Position numbers and translations under genes: made by a program. This document shows positions 42,418-50,335 of a stretch of DNA of 62,358 bases, piece by piece. Numbering within the stretch: position 1 is the first letter of the stretch; every line of letters begins with the position of its first letter. The DNA lies in assembly GCA_031546985.1 (NCBI GenBank), contig JAVBJN010000066.1, positions 1-62,358 of the forward strand, read 5' to 3'. This DNA is from JAVBJN01 sp031546985. Its GTDB lineage: Bacteria; Bacteroidota; Bacteroidia; Chitinophagales; Chitinophagaceae. The notes beneath the pieces are model-generated. The model was given only the letters and a program-made list of their open reading frames with translations, made no database searches and had not been told where the DNA came from.

Positions 42418-44949
42418 ATGAGCAACGAAAATAGCAATGTGATCCATATAGACGGGATGTATGAAAACTGGTTTTTGGATTACGCCAGTTATGTTATCCT
42501 GGAACGTGCGGTACCTGCGGTGAATGACGGTCTTAAACCCGTTCAGCGCCGTATTCTGCACGCGATGAAGGAAATGGACGACGGACGCTATGGTAAAGTG
42601 GCCAACATTATTGGTCAAACGATGCAGTACCACCCGCATGGTGATGCGAGTATTGGCGACGCAATTGTAGCCATTGGCCAGAAAGACCTGATGATCGATA
42701 CCCAGGGCAACTGGGGCGATGTGCGTACCGGCGATGGTGCAGCCGCTCCCCGTTATATCGAAGCCCGTCTCAGCAAGTTTGCGCTTGATGTGGCTTACAA
42801 TGGTAAAACCACCGAGTGGCAGTTGAGTTACGATGGCCGTAAAAACGAGCCCGTTACCCTGCCCATGAAGTTTCCGCTGTTGCTGGCCCAGGGTGTAGAA
42901 GGTATTGCCGTAGGTTTGAGTACCAAAATTCTGCCCCACAACTTTATAGAACTGCTGGATGCGGCGATCAAATACCTGAAAGGCAAAAAGTTTGAACTGT
43001 ACCCCGATTTTCTTACCGAAGGTATGGCCGATGTAAGCAATTACAACGATGGCCAGAAGGGTAGCAAGGTGCGGGTGCGGGTGCGCATTGAGGAGAAAGA
43101 CAAGAAAACGCTGCTCATTAAAGATGTGCCTTATGGTGTAACCACCACACAGCTGATCGACAGCATCATCAAAGCCAACGACTCGGGCAAGATCAAGATC
43201 AAAAAAGTAATTGACAACACGGCGGCAGAGGTAGAAGTAGAAGTGCAGCTGGCGCCTGGTGTATCTACCGATATTACGATTGATGCGCTGTATGCGTTTA
43301 CCAGTTGCGAAGTATCCATTTCGCCCAACGCCTGTGTTATCATCGAAGAAAAACCACATTTTGTTGGCGTAAGTACTTTGCTCAGGCAGTCGGTAGACCA
43401 TACCAAAGCCTTGCTGGAGCAGGAACTGCGCATTAAACTGGCCGAGCTGGAAGAAGCCTGGCATTTCTCCTCGCTCGAAAAGATCTTTATCGAAAAACGC
43501 ATTTACCGCGATATCGAAGAAGAAGATACCTGGGAAGGTGTGCTGGAAGCCATCGACAAAGGTTTAAAACCTTACAAGAAACTTTTCAAACGCGACATTA
43601 CCCGTGAAGACATTACGAAACTGACCGAAATCCGCATTAAACGGATCTCGAAGTTCGATGCCTTTAAAGCGGATGAACATATTAAAGGACTCGAAACCGA
43701 TATGACCCAGGTGCATTACGACCTGGAGCATATGGTAGACTTTACCGTAGCGTATTACGAAACCCTGCTGAAGAAACATGGCAAGGGCCGTGAGCGCAAA
43801 ACAGAGATTCGCGTGTTCGATACCATTCAGGCTTCGAATGTAGCTATAGCCAACGCCAAGCTGTACGTAAACCGTAAAGAAGGCTTTATAGGCACCGGCC
43901 TTAAGAAAGATGAATTTGTAGGCGATTGTTCCGATCTGGACCAGGTTATTGTTTTCCGCAGGGATGGCAAGATGATGGTCACCAAAGTAGCCGATAAAGT
44001 GTTTGTAGGCAAAGACATTATTCATGTGGATGTGTTCCGCAAGAATGATGAACGCATGACCTACAATATGATTTATGTAGATGGTAAATCGGGCGTTAGT
44101 TACGCCAAGCGTTTTAATGTAACCGGTATTACCCGCGATAAGGAATATGACCTTACCAAAGGGGAGAAAAACAGCAAGGTGATCTACTTTACGGCCAATG
44201 CCAATGGCGAGGCTGAGGTGATTACCATTTCGCTGAGTCCCAATACCACGGCCAGGATCAAGAACTTCGACTATTACTTCGAGGAACTGGCTATTAAAGG
44301 CCGTAGCTCGCAGGGCAACCAGGTGATCAAGCACCCAATCAAATCGATCAGGTTTAAAGATAAAGGCCGCTCAACACTGGCCGGTAAGAAAATCTGGTAT
44401 GATGATAACTTTGGTCGCCTCAATACCGACGAAAAAGGCCGTTACCTGGGCAGCTTCGATGAGCAGGACAAAGTAATCGTGTTCTACAAAGACGGAACAT
44501 ACGAACTCACCGATATTGAGCTTACGCAGCGCTTCGAAACCGAGCAGGTAATGCTTATTGAGCAGTTTAACCCCGATCGTATTGTCTCCGCAGTATACTA
44601 CGATGCCGATAAACAGCATTATAACCTCAAACGCTTCCGTATTGAAACGCAAACGCTCAAAAACCGTTTCCTGTTTATTAAAGAGGGTAGCGCGCATAAA
44701 CTGATGCTGGTAACCACACAAAAAGAACCGGTAGCATTATTGAAAAACGGTAAAAAGAAATCGGACGCGACGGAGCATGAAATAGACCTGGCTAAAACCG
44801 CAGAAGTAACCGGCTGGAAAACAGTAGGGACTAAGATAAGTGAGAAAGACCTGCTGGAGATATCGTTGATCAGTGAAGAAGAGCCGGAAGCCGAGGTTGA
44901 AGAAGATGCACCCGACGAAGACATTCAGGGGTCGCTCAAGTTTGAATAG
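42418..44949 (+). CDS. parC: DNA topoisomerase IV subunit A (type IIA)
   Basis: The 843-residue chain starts with the DNA-cleavage domain: YENWFLDYASYVILERAVPAVNDGLKPVQRRILHAM, QTMQYHPHGDASIGDAIV, and APRYIEARLSKFA, where the catalytic Tyr lies. A long coiled segment (residues about 320-460) and a C-terminal beta-pinwheel region (DLDQVIVFRRDGKMMVTKVADKVFVG and later repeats) follow. The acidic tail is EEEPEAEVEEDAPDEDIQG. The gene is preceded by a strong promoter and separated from subunit B by the DUF1835 gene. Quinolone-site residues cannot be judged by eye. Confidence 0.92.
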   Translation: MSNENSNVIHIDGMYENWFLDYASYVILERAVPAVNDGLKPVQRRILHAMKEMDDGRYGKVANIIGQTMQYHPHGDASIGDAIVAIGQKDLMIDTQGNWGDVRTGDGAAAPRYIEARLSKFALDVAYNGKTTEWQLSYDGRKNEPVTLPMKFPLLLAQGVEGIAVGLSTKILPHNFIELLDAAIKYLKGKKFELYPDFLTEGMADVSNYNDGQKGSKVRVRVRIEEKDKKTLLIKDVPYGVTTTQLIDSIIKANDSGKIKIKKVIDNTAAEVEVEVQLAPGVSTDITIDALYAFTSCEVSISPNACVIIEEKPHFVGVSTLLRQSVDHTKALLEQELRIKLAELEEAWHFSSLEKIFIEKRIYRDIEEEDTWEGVLEAIDKGLKPYKKLFKRDITREDITKLTEIRIKRISKFDAFKADEHIKGLETDMTQVHYDLEHMVDFTVAYYETLLKKHGKGRERKTEIRVFDTIQASNVAIANAKLYVNRKEGFIGTGLKKDEFVGDCSDLDQVIVFRRDGKMMVTKVADKVFVGKDIIHVDVFRKNDERMTYNMIYVDGKSGVSYAKRFNVTGITRDKEYDLTKGEKNSKVIYFTANANGEAEVITISLSPNTTARIKNFDYYFEELAIKGRSSQGNQVIKHPIKSIRFKDKGRSTLAGKKIWYDDNFGRLNTDEKGRYLGSFDEQDKVIVFYKDGTYELTDIELTQRFETEQVMLIEQFNPDRIVSAVYYDADKQHYNLKRFRIETQTLKNRFLFIKEGSAHKLMLVTTQKEPVALLKNGKKKSDATEHEIDLAKTAEVTGWKTVGTKISEKDLLEISLISEEEPEAEVEEDAPDEDIQGSLKFE

Positions 44950-44952
44950 GCC

Positions 44953-44981
44953 TAATCTTAACAGATTAATGTAATTTTTTA
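44953..44981 (+). terminator. Probable terminator after topoisomerase A
   Basis: A 6-bp stem (TAATCT / AGATTA) with a TAAC loop is followed by a TTTTTT run at 44975-44980. The stem is short and AT-rich, so this is tentative. The rest of 44982-45147 contains only the lipoprotein promoter. Confidence 0.45.
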
Positions 44982-45082
44982 CATAGGCATAAAAAAACGT
45001 ATAAGAGCTGTTGGAGCTTACTTTATTTGATTTATTTTCATTAATTTACAAAATATTATTTTGTGTTTTGGTTTTGTGAAAG

Positions 45083-45114
45083 TTGGCATAATCATTGCAA
45101 AGTCGATATATTTG
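45083..45114 (+). promoter_or_regulatory. Bacteroidota-type promoter of the EGF-like lipoprotein
   Basis: TTG (45083-45085) and TATATTTG (45107-45114) are 21 bases apart, close to the TTTG/TAnnTTTG consensus, 33 bases before the ATG at 45148. Confidence 0.65.
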
Positions 45115-45147
45115 TAACAAATTTGTTAAAACTCTAAACCTACGATT

Positions 45148-45642
45148 ATGAAAGCATTTAAAAACGCTGCTTTTACTGCCCTGTTAACTATGGGTGTTTT
45201 TTCTACTGCTCTGTACACGTCATGCTCTAAAGATGATTGTAAGGATGTAGTTTGTAACAATGGTGGTACCTGCGTATCTGGTACCTGCTCTTGCCCTTCT
45301 GGCTACGAAGGTTCTACCTGCCAGACTGCAAGCGCTTCTAAAATCACTGGTACTTACACCAGCTCTGAAACTTGCCAGCCTCCTGTAGCTGGTGGTAACT
45401 GGTCTAGCACCCTGACCCAGTCTTCTGGCGATGCTACCAAAATCATCATCTCTAACTTTGGTGATTCTGGCTCTAACGTAACTGGTAAAGTAAGCGGTAC
45501 TGGCATTACCCTGGACAACACCCAGATCGGTGGCCAAACCGTAAGCGGTTCAGGTACTGTTAATGGCAATATCGTTACTATCACTTACCGTTTGACCGGT
45601 GGTACTCAGTACGATTGCACTATGACTATGACTAAACAATAA
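45148..45642 (+). CDS. Surface lipoprotein with an EGF-like domain (164 aa)
   Basis: The signal ends in ALYTSC, and the mature N terminus is C-S-K-D-D, which matches the Bacteroidota surface-lipoprotein export signal. Residues 31-58 are an EGF-like module with six cysteines (CKDVVCNNGGTCVSGTCSCP, then SGYEGSTC). The remaining domain is beta-rich (KITGTYTSSETC, GGNWSSTLTQSSG, TVNGNIVTITYRLTGG). Codon use is strongly biased (TCT, GGT, ACC, AAC), unlike most neighbours, which suggests high expression. The gene has a strong promoter and terminator. Partner or ligand unknown. Confidence 0.85.
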   Translation: MKAFKNAAFTALLTMGVFSTALYTSCSKDDCKDVVCNNGGTCVSGTCSCPSGYEGSTCQTASASKITGTYTSSETCQPPVAGGNWSSTLTQSSGDATKIIISNFGDSGSNVTGKVSGTGITLDNTQIGGQTVSGSGTVNGNIVTITYRLTGGTQYDCTMTMTKQ

Positions 45643-45662
45643 TTGTTGATTCATATCTGATT

Positions 45663-45697
45663 AAAAGGGCCATCTCCAACGAGATGGCCCTTTTGTA
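45663..45697 (+). terminator. Strong terminator after the EGF-like lipoprotein
   Basis: A perfect 14-bp stem (AAAAGGGCCATCTC / GAGATGGCCCTTTT) with a CAAC loop. Confidence 0.92.
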
Positions 45698-45724
45698 TTG
45701 TTTTATATGTTGCTTAATTGCGTG

Positions 45725-45763
45725 TAACAAAAAAGGGATGCCATTCGCATCCCTTTTTTGTTA
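45725..45763 (-). terminator. Strong terminator of the leftward lipoprotein operon
   Basis: A perfect 17-bp stem (TAACAAAAAAGGGATGC / GCATCCCTTTTTTGTTA) with a 5-base loop lies 16 bases beyond the stop of the leftward lipoprotein at 45779. Confidence 0.92.
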
Positions 45764-45778
45764 TCTGTTCCGGAAGGA

Positions 45779-46204
45779 TTATTTATCCCATTTAGACTTA
45801 GAAGTAGTTTCGCCTTTTTTCTCCTGGTTTTGCTCAAACTTGGATTTAGAAGTAGGCTTATCTGTTTCCTTGTTCTGATCCCACTTGGTTTTAGAAGTAG
45901 TAGGCTCGTCCTTTTTAGCCGGTGTAGCAGGCTTAGGCTTCGTTGCAGTTGGTTTGGTTGCAGGTTTAACCGCACCTGGTGTTTTGCTGGTAGCAGCCAG
46001 GATAGAATCTGCACGCATTTGCGCAGCTTGCATGATTTTGGCATCGCAATCCGCTTTCAGCTGGTCTGTAGTAGCCTGAACTTTAGCGTTAACCAGTGAA
46101 TCGATCTGCGCTTCGGAAGGACCCGCAGGGCCTTGTTGCTGGCAGGAAACCGCGAATACGCTGGCGGCAGCAGCTATAACGAGTAAGGATTTTGTATATT
46201 TCAT
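45779..46204 (-). CDS. Lipoprotein with repeated Lys/Ser/Trp-rich tail (141 aa)
   Basis: The signal ends SVFAVSC, with Cys21 to be lipidated. A helical region (SEAQIDSLVNAKVQATTDQLKADCDAKIMQAAQMRADSIL) is followed by a Pro/Thr/Lys linker and a tail with three copies of a 15-16 residue unit (TTSKTKWDQNKETDKP, TSKSKFEQNQEKKGE, TTSKSKWDK). The helical part resembles that of the 83-residue lipoprotein upstream (IDSLVNAKV against VNAKVDSIA). The charged tail may bind peptidoglycan or DNA; this is speculation. Confidence 0.8.
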   Translation of the reverse strand: MKYTKSLLVIAAAASVFAVSCQQQGPAGPSEAQIDSLVNAKVQATTDQLKADCDAKIMQAAQMRADSILAATSKTPGAVKPATKPTATKPKPATPAKKDEPTTSKTKWDQNKETDKPTSKSKFEQNQEKKGETTSKSKWDK

Positions 46205-46237
46205 ATCCGTTTGTTTTTTTCAGTAAATAAGTTGAGG

Positions 46238-46489
46238 TTATTGAGCCATGCCGGTAGCTGCATTTTTTGCGGCTCCAACAATTGAATCTGCTTTAGCAGA
46301 CACTTCGGTAGCCATGCGGGCTTCGCAATTAGCTGTAGCCTCGGTGTTGGCTTGTTCGATTTTAGCAGCGGCAATAGAATCAACTTTTGCATTTACTGCG
46401 CTAGGATCAACAGCGGGTTGTTGGCCACAGCTGCTCATCAGTACTGTGCCAAGCATTGCGGCACCTACTACGAATAAGGATTTTTTCAT
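46238..46489 (-). CDS. Small helical lipoprotein (83 aa)
   Basis: The signal peptide ends LMSSC, so Cys21 is lipidated. The mature part is a single long helix (AVNAKVDSIAAAKIEQANTEATANCEARMATEVSAKADSIV) with a second Cys in the middle. It resembles the helix of the lipoprotein at 45779, so the two are paralogues in one operon 33 bases apart. The gene has TATTTTTG on the minus strand (46511-46518) as a -7 element 22 bases upstream. It may be an envelope-structuring protein like Lpp; this is inference. Confidence 0.78.
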   Translation of the reverse strand: MKKSLFVVGAAMLGTVLMSSCGQQPAVDPSAVNAKVDSIAAAKIEQANTEATANCEARMATEVSAKADSIVGAAKNAATGMAQ

Positions 46490-46665
46490 ACTCTGTTAAT
46501 TTTTCGAAGACAAAAATAAGGCTTGATTGAAACTTCTTTATAAATATTCAAAAATTTATCTTTTGGTAAGATGATTTTTTATGCAATATTGAAAATTTCG
46601 TGCCAAATCTACAACTCTTGGACAATCAGCGTTGTTTTCTTCAAAAAAATGAGCAGAAACAGCTT

Positions 46666-47547
46666 TTACCCAAACTTTACCGAAGTCATAGCGATAGAGC
46701 CAGCTACGGTTTGGTCGTTGAAAAACTGCGGGTTTTCCTTTTCGTCGCGCATACCCAGCACATACAATAACGGAAGATAGTGTTCGGGGGTTGGAATGCC
46801 CATTTGCGCCTCACGGCTCAGGCTGGTATAATTCATGAGTGACTTGTCATCGGCCTTGCTGATCAGGTTTTTGATCTCATCATTGGCGGCCAAAGCCCAG
46901 TCAAAACCTTTGGTATTGTGAAAATCTAACACACGAAGGTTGTGTACAATATTGCCACTACCAATAATAAGCACACCTTTTTTGCGGAGCTGTTTGAGCT
47001 CACGCGCCAGGGCATAGTGGTAGGCCGGAGCCTGACTGTAATCGAGGCTCAGCTGCAATACAGGAATCTGCGCTTCGGGAAACAGGTGCATAATGATGCT
47101 CCAGCAACCGTGATCGAAACCCCATTCATGATCAAACCCGATCTGCACCGCTTCGGTTTCTTTCTGAATGAGCTCGGCCATCAGCGGATCGCCGGGCGCG
47201 GTATACTGCACGTCGAACAAAGGCTTGGGAAAGCCATAGAAATCGTGGATGGTTTCGGGATGGGCCGAAGCCGTAACAAAAGTGCCCTTGGTTTCCCAGT
47301 GGGCAGAGATGCAGAGAATGGCTTTGGGGCGGGGCAGTTGCTTGCCCATGGCCTTCCAGCTGCGGCTAAAGGTATTGTCTTCAATGGCGTTCATGGGGCT
47401 GCCATGCCCTACAAATAAAACGGGCAGGGTATAATCCTGTTCGTTCAGTTGTGCATTCAGTTTGCTGAGGGCAGATAATCCGCCTGCGATACCGGTGAGT
47501 CCTGTCATACCTAAAGCGCTTAAGCCTAAAAATTTTTTCCGGTCCAT
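46666..47547 (-). CDS. ygiD: 4,5-DOPA dioxygenase extradiol family protein (YgiD-like)
   Basis: After an N-terminal signal-like stretch (LSALGMTGLTGIAGGLSAL), the chain has the LigB/DODA signature: LPVLFVGHGSPMNAIEDN, CISAHWETKGTFVTA, GFDHGCWSIIMHLFPEA and GSGNIVHNL. The three His residues (GHGSP, SAHW, GFDHG region) provide the metal site. E. coli YgiD acts on DOPA; the natural substrate here is unknown. The N-terminal stretch suggests export or a Tat-like leader, which is unusual for this family. Confidence 0.85.
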   Translation of the reverse strand: MDRKKFLGLSALGMTGLTGIAGGLSALSKLNAQLNEQDYTLPVLFVGHGSPMNAIEDNTFSRSWKAMGKQLPRPKAILCISAHWETKGTFVTASAHPETIHDFYGFPKPLFDVQYTAPGDPLMAELIQKETEAVQIGFDHEWGFDHGCWSIIMHLFPEAQIPVLQLSLDYSQAPAYHYALARELKQLRKKGVLIIGSGNIVHNLRVLDFHNTKGFDWALAANDEIKNLISKADDKSLMNYTSLSREAQMGIPTPEHYLPLLYVLGMRDEKENPQFFNDQTVAGSIAMTSVKFG

Positions 47548-47583
47548 AATGGAACCTCCTTTGTCAATTACAATTTACAAAAA

Positions 47584-47620
47584 AACCGGCTGCCCTAAAC
47601 CTGTAATAAAGGGCAACCGG
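47584..47620 (-). terminator. Terminator of the YceI-like gene
   Basis: ACCGG-x-TGCCCT / AGGGCA-x-CCGGT forms an 11-bp stem with one mismatch. On the minus strand it is followed by a T run (47578-47584 read as A on the plus strand). Confidence 0.75.
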
Positions 47621-47660
47621 TACTATGAGAAAACAACCTACTGTTTCTTATAAAGCTTTA

Positions 47661-48305
47661 CTATTTGCTGGCTTTGATGTCGAATGACACACCAACTTCG
47701 GGTTTGATAAATTTATCACCCAGAGATTGGTCGTTGCCGTAAGCCATGCCCCACCAGGTACGGTTGATGGTGAAGGTCGCCTTAGCGTCAACTGCTGCAT
47801 CCGATACATTGATTTTAGCAGGGAAACTGATGTTTTTGGTAGAATCTTTCAGCGTAAGGTTGCCGCTTACGGTGTAGTTGTTTACCGAATCGCCACTCAA
47901 AGGTTGTACGCCGGTGATTTCGAATTTAGCCGAAGGATATTTTTCAGCGTTAAAGAAATCGGCGCTTTTGAGGTGTGTTTCCAGTTTGGTTTTGTATTCA
48001 CCTTCCAGATCGCTGTTTACAAGCGAGTTAATGTCTACGGTGAATGAACCGCCGGTGAGTTGGCCATTGGCTACAGCCAGTTTACCATCTGTAATTTTGA
48101 AAGTGCCTTTGTGCTCTTTGGTAGCCGGGCCATAACCACTCCACTGGAGGGTACTTGCCGCCGCATCTACTTTGTATTCGGCTCCAGCAGCGTTAGCAGC
48201 TTGCTGCGTTTCGGCAACCTGTGCGCTTTCGCCTTTGGGGCCATTGTTACAAGCAGTGGTAGCTATAAAAGCTCCTGCAACTAAAACGAAAACCAGTTTT
48301 TTCAT
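47661..48305 (-). CDS. YceI-family lipoprotein (214 aa)
   Basis: A lipoprotein signal (MKKLVFVLVAGAFIATTAC) and a Gln/Ala-rich linker precede a lipocalin-like YceI domain: EYKVDAAASTLQWSGYGPATKEHKGTF, GGSFTVDINSLVNSDLEGEYKTKLETHLKSADFFNAEKYPSAKFEI, and INRTWWGMAYGNDQSLGDKFIKPEVGVSFDI. YceI proteins bind isoprenoid lipids in the periplasm. The adjacent nitroreductase gene reads in the same direction 33 bases upstream, so the two could be co-transcribed. Confidence 0.9.
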   Translation of the reverse strand: MKKLVFVLVAGAFIATTACNNGPKGESAQVAETQQAANAAGAEYKVDAAASTLQWSGYGPATKEHKGTFKITDGKLAVANGQLTGGSFTVDINSLVNSDLEGEYKTKLETHLKSADFFNAEKYPSAKFEITGVQPLSGDSVNNYTVSGNLTLKDSTKNISFPAKINVSDAAVDAKATFTINRTWWGMAYGNDQSLGDKFIKPEVGVSFDIKASK

Positions 48306-48338
48306 ACATCATTGAATTTAGTGGTGCTATAAAATGGA

Positions 48339-48995
48339 TTAAATGGTCTCAACAAATTCAGATACCGGCTTGCGTACTTTAGGCAGGTGTTGCGCGTTGT
48401 CTTCTGCAGAACGGTGACCGAGGGTCACGATTACGGTAGATTTCAGGTTTTTCTCTTTCAATCCCAGCATTTCATCATACTTATCTGTACTGAAACCCGT
48501 CATTGGACATGCGTCAATGCCATTGTAAGCCGCTACGGTAAGCAGGGTGCCCAGGGCAATATGTGCTTGCTGCTGAGCCCAGGCAATGCGGCCTTGCTCT
48601 CCCAGTGCATTATAAGTGCCTTTTACTGCTCCGCTAAAACCTTCGAGCGATTCCAGCGTGGTATTCCAGGTTTTAGAAGCGTTAGCCATATAATGGTCTA
48701 CCGAATCATCTCCCAAAGCAGTATCAACCGCAAATACCAGCAAATGCGATGCCGAAGCCACTTTTTCCTGACCGTAAGAATGGGCAATCAGATCCTGGCG
48801 GATAGCCGGAGTGTTCACCACAATTATTTTAAAAGGCTGCTGGCCAAAAGCGGTAGGCGCCAGACGGGCACTTTCCAGCAACTGGTCCAGTTGCTCGTCA
48901 GAAATTTTACGGTCGGCATCAAAAGCTTTTACAGCGTAACGCCAATTTAAGGGTTCCAGATCAATTGAGATGGATTTTGTTTCTATTGCAGACAT
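48339..48995 (-). CDS. NfsB-like nitroreductase family protein
   Basis: The 218-residue protein matches FMN nitroreductases: LEPLNWRYAVKAFDADRKISDEQLDQLLESARLAPTAFGQQPFKIIVV, then AIRQDLIAHSYGQ, AWAQQQAHIALGTLLTVAAYNGIDACPMTGF, and TVIVTLGHRSAEDNAQ. It would reduce quinones or nitro compounds with NAD(P)H. An in-frame start at 49103 adds 36 residues without family similarity; the ATG at 48995 is chosen. A minus-strand -7 element (TACCTTTG) and a dyad region lie just upstream. Confidence 0.88.
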   Translation of the reverse strand: MSAIETKSISIDLEPLNWRYAVKAFDADRKISDEQLDQLLESARLAPTAFGQQPFKIIVVNTPAIRQDLIAHSYGQEKVASASHLLVFAVDTALGDDSVDHYMANASKTWNTTLESLEGFSGAVKGTYNALGEQGRIAWAQQQAHIALGTLLTVAAYNGIDACPMTGFSTDKYDEMLGLKEKNLKSTVIVTLGHRSAEDNAQHLPKVRKPVSEFVETI

Positions 48996-49021
48996 TTTTT
49001 TCGTTTTTAAATTTGATACAG

Positions 49022-49060
49022 CAAAGGTAGAATTAGTTGTACATACAATAGTTGTACTAA
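49022..49060 (-). promoter_or_regulatory. Nitroreductase promoter with AGTTGTAC repeats
   Basis: On the minus strand TACCTTTG (49022-49029) fits the -7 consensus. Just upstream, AGTTGTAC occurs twice (49035-49042 and 49050-49057). They form the near-palindrome TTAGTTGTAC...GTTGTACTAA (49033-49060), with the internal TACAA-TAG-TTGTA dyad (49044-49056). It is a likely operator of a regulator encoded elsewhere. HxlR-type proteins, which control nitroreductases in other bacteria, are a guess. Confidence 0.55.
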
Positions 49061-49091
49061 AATGTAAAAGTGTGGTACTTTTTTGCAAATG

Positions 49092-49295
49092 GGTCTTCGA
49101 CAACTTCGACAGGCTCAGTTACCGAAGCTCAGGTGAGAGGTGAAAAGTGAAAAGTCAAAAGTGGCCTTCGACAAAGCCTGTCCCGCCCATGCGGGGCGCA
49201 GCTCCTGCCAGGTTCAAGCATAGAAAAGGTAAAAGGTAGGTGAATTGTAAATCAAATGGCCCTTCGACAGGCTCAGGGACCTTTGATTTTCGAAG
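49092..49295. repeat. Dispersed repeat cluster E
   Basis: The gap from 48996 to 49295 contains the promoter above and then repeats. There is GGTCTTCGACAACTTCGACAGGCTCAG (49092-49118), a GGTGAGAGGTGAAAAGTGAA microsatellite (49132-49160), GGCCTTCGACAAAGCCTGTCCCGCCCATGCGGGG (49163-49196), CTCCTGCCAGG (49202-49212) and CCCTTCGACAGGCTCAGGGACC (49260-49281). The last ends in CGAAGT directly on the stop codon of the leftward dehydrogenase. Confidence 0.85.
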
Positions 49296-50258
49296 TTAGC
49301 GCATCGATATAATTACATTCCCAACTTTTTGCCCTGTTCCTACATAGCGGTAGGCTTCAACGATCTGATCTAAAGTATATTGCTTGTCCAGCACAGGCTT
49401 GAATTGTCCGGTGGCAACCAGTTCTTCAAGGAAAAGAATATCATCCTGGCTAATAGTGGGAATGGGGAATAACAGTTTTTTACCGCCCAATAAAGGTGTA
49501 ACGAGCGCTAATGGTATGTTTACACCGTTCTTACCCAGTTCGGTAGAAATATAAATGCCTTTGGGCTTAAGTATCTTTTTACACCGGGTAAAGGCGCTTT
49601 TGCCCACCGCGTCAAAAACGAAATCAAATTTTTCGTTGGTATGGGTAAAATCCTGTTGGGTATAATCTACGACCACATCGGCACCTAATGATTGTACCAG
49701 CGCTATGTTTGGGGTATTGCACACGACAGTAACCCTTGCGCCAAAATGCTTCAATAATTGAACAGCAGCTGAACCAATAGCACCAGTAGCACCATTGACG
49801 AGCACGTTTTGACCCGGCTGCACTTTTGCTGCACGAATATCGCACAGGGCATAATGGGCGCCTTCGCTGATGGCCGCGGCGGTTTCGAAAGATATATTTT
49901 CCGGTATGGTGGCTATGGCTTCCTGCGCAGGTGTGGTCATATATTCGGCATGCGCGCCAAATTGCTTGTCGTTGTAGCCAAATACTTTGTCGCCAATTTT
50001 AAAGGTCTCTACACTTTTGCCAACGGCTGCTACCACGCCTGCAAACTCATTGCCCAGCGTAGGATTGTTGGGTTTAAAAAGACCACTGAAAAACCTGCTT
50101 ACAAAATACTCTGCGCTGCGAAACCCGCAATCGGTGCGGTTTACCGTGCTGGCATGCACTTTAACAAGCACTTCATTATCCTTAGGCACGGGTTGGCTTA
50201 CTTCCTGGACCGATACCACTTCTGGCGGACCGTATTGGGTATGAATGGCTGCTTTCAT
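49296..50258 (-). CDS. Zinc-independent MDR dehydrogenase / quinone oxidoreductase-like
   Basis: The 320-residue chain is a medium-chain dehydrogenase: PPEVVSVQEVSQPVPKDNEVLVKVHASTVNRTDCG (GroES-like part), then NEFAGVVAAVGKSVETFKIGDKVFGY, and the NAD(P) fold VLVNGATGAIGSAAVQLLKHFGARVTVVCNT with LVQSLGADVVVDY. The catalytic zinc Cys/His set is not complete, which fits the quinone-oxidoreductase (zeta-crystallin-like) group. It is followed upstream by the AraC regulator, probably its controller. The stop lies on the edge of a repeat. Confidence 0.88.
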   Translation of the reverse strand: MKAAIHTQYGPPEVVSVQEVSQPVPKDNEVLVKVHASTVNRTDCGFRSAEYFVSRFFSGLFKPNNPTLGNEFAGVVAAVGKSVETFKIGDKVFGYNDKQFGAHAEYMTTPAQEAIATIPENISFETAAAISEGAHYALCDIRAAKVQPGQNVLVNGATGAIGSAAVQLLKHFGARVTVVCNTPNIALVQSLGADVVVDYTQQDFTHTNEKFDFVFDAVGKSAFTRCKKILKPKGIYISTELGKNGVNIPLALVTPLLGGKKLLFPIPTISQDDILFLEELVATGQFKPVLDKQYTLDQIVEAYRYVGTGQKVGNVIISMR

Positions 50259-50335
50259 AGGTTTTAATTTAGTTTTTACGTGATCGGACCTGACAGGACT
50301 TGCAGGTCTGCTCGCTACTCATTATCAGTTAATAG

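Noticed and set aside
42403..43464. A 353-codon open frame antisense to topoisomerase A, and similar long antisense frames elsewhere (815-1321, 24804-25442, 43564-44334).
   Set aside because: Each lies opposite a well-supported gene and encodes no recognisable protein.
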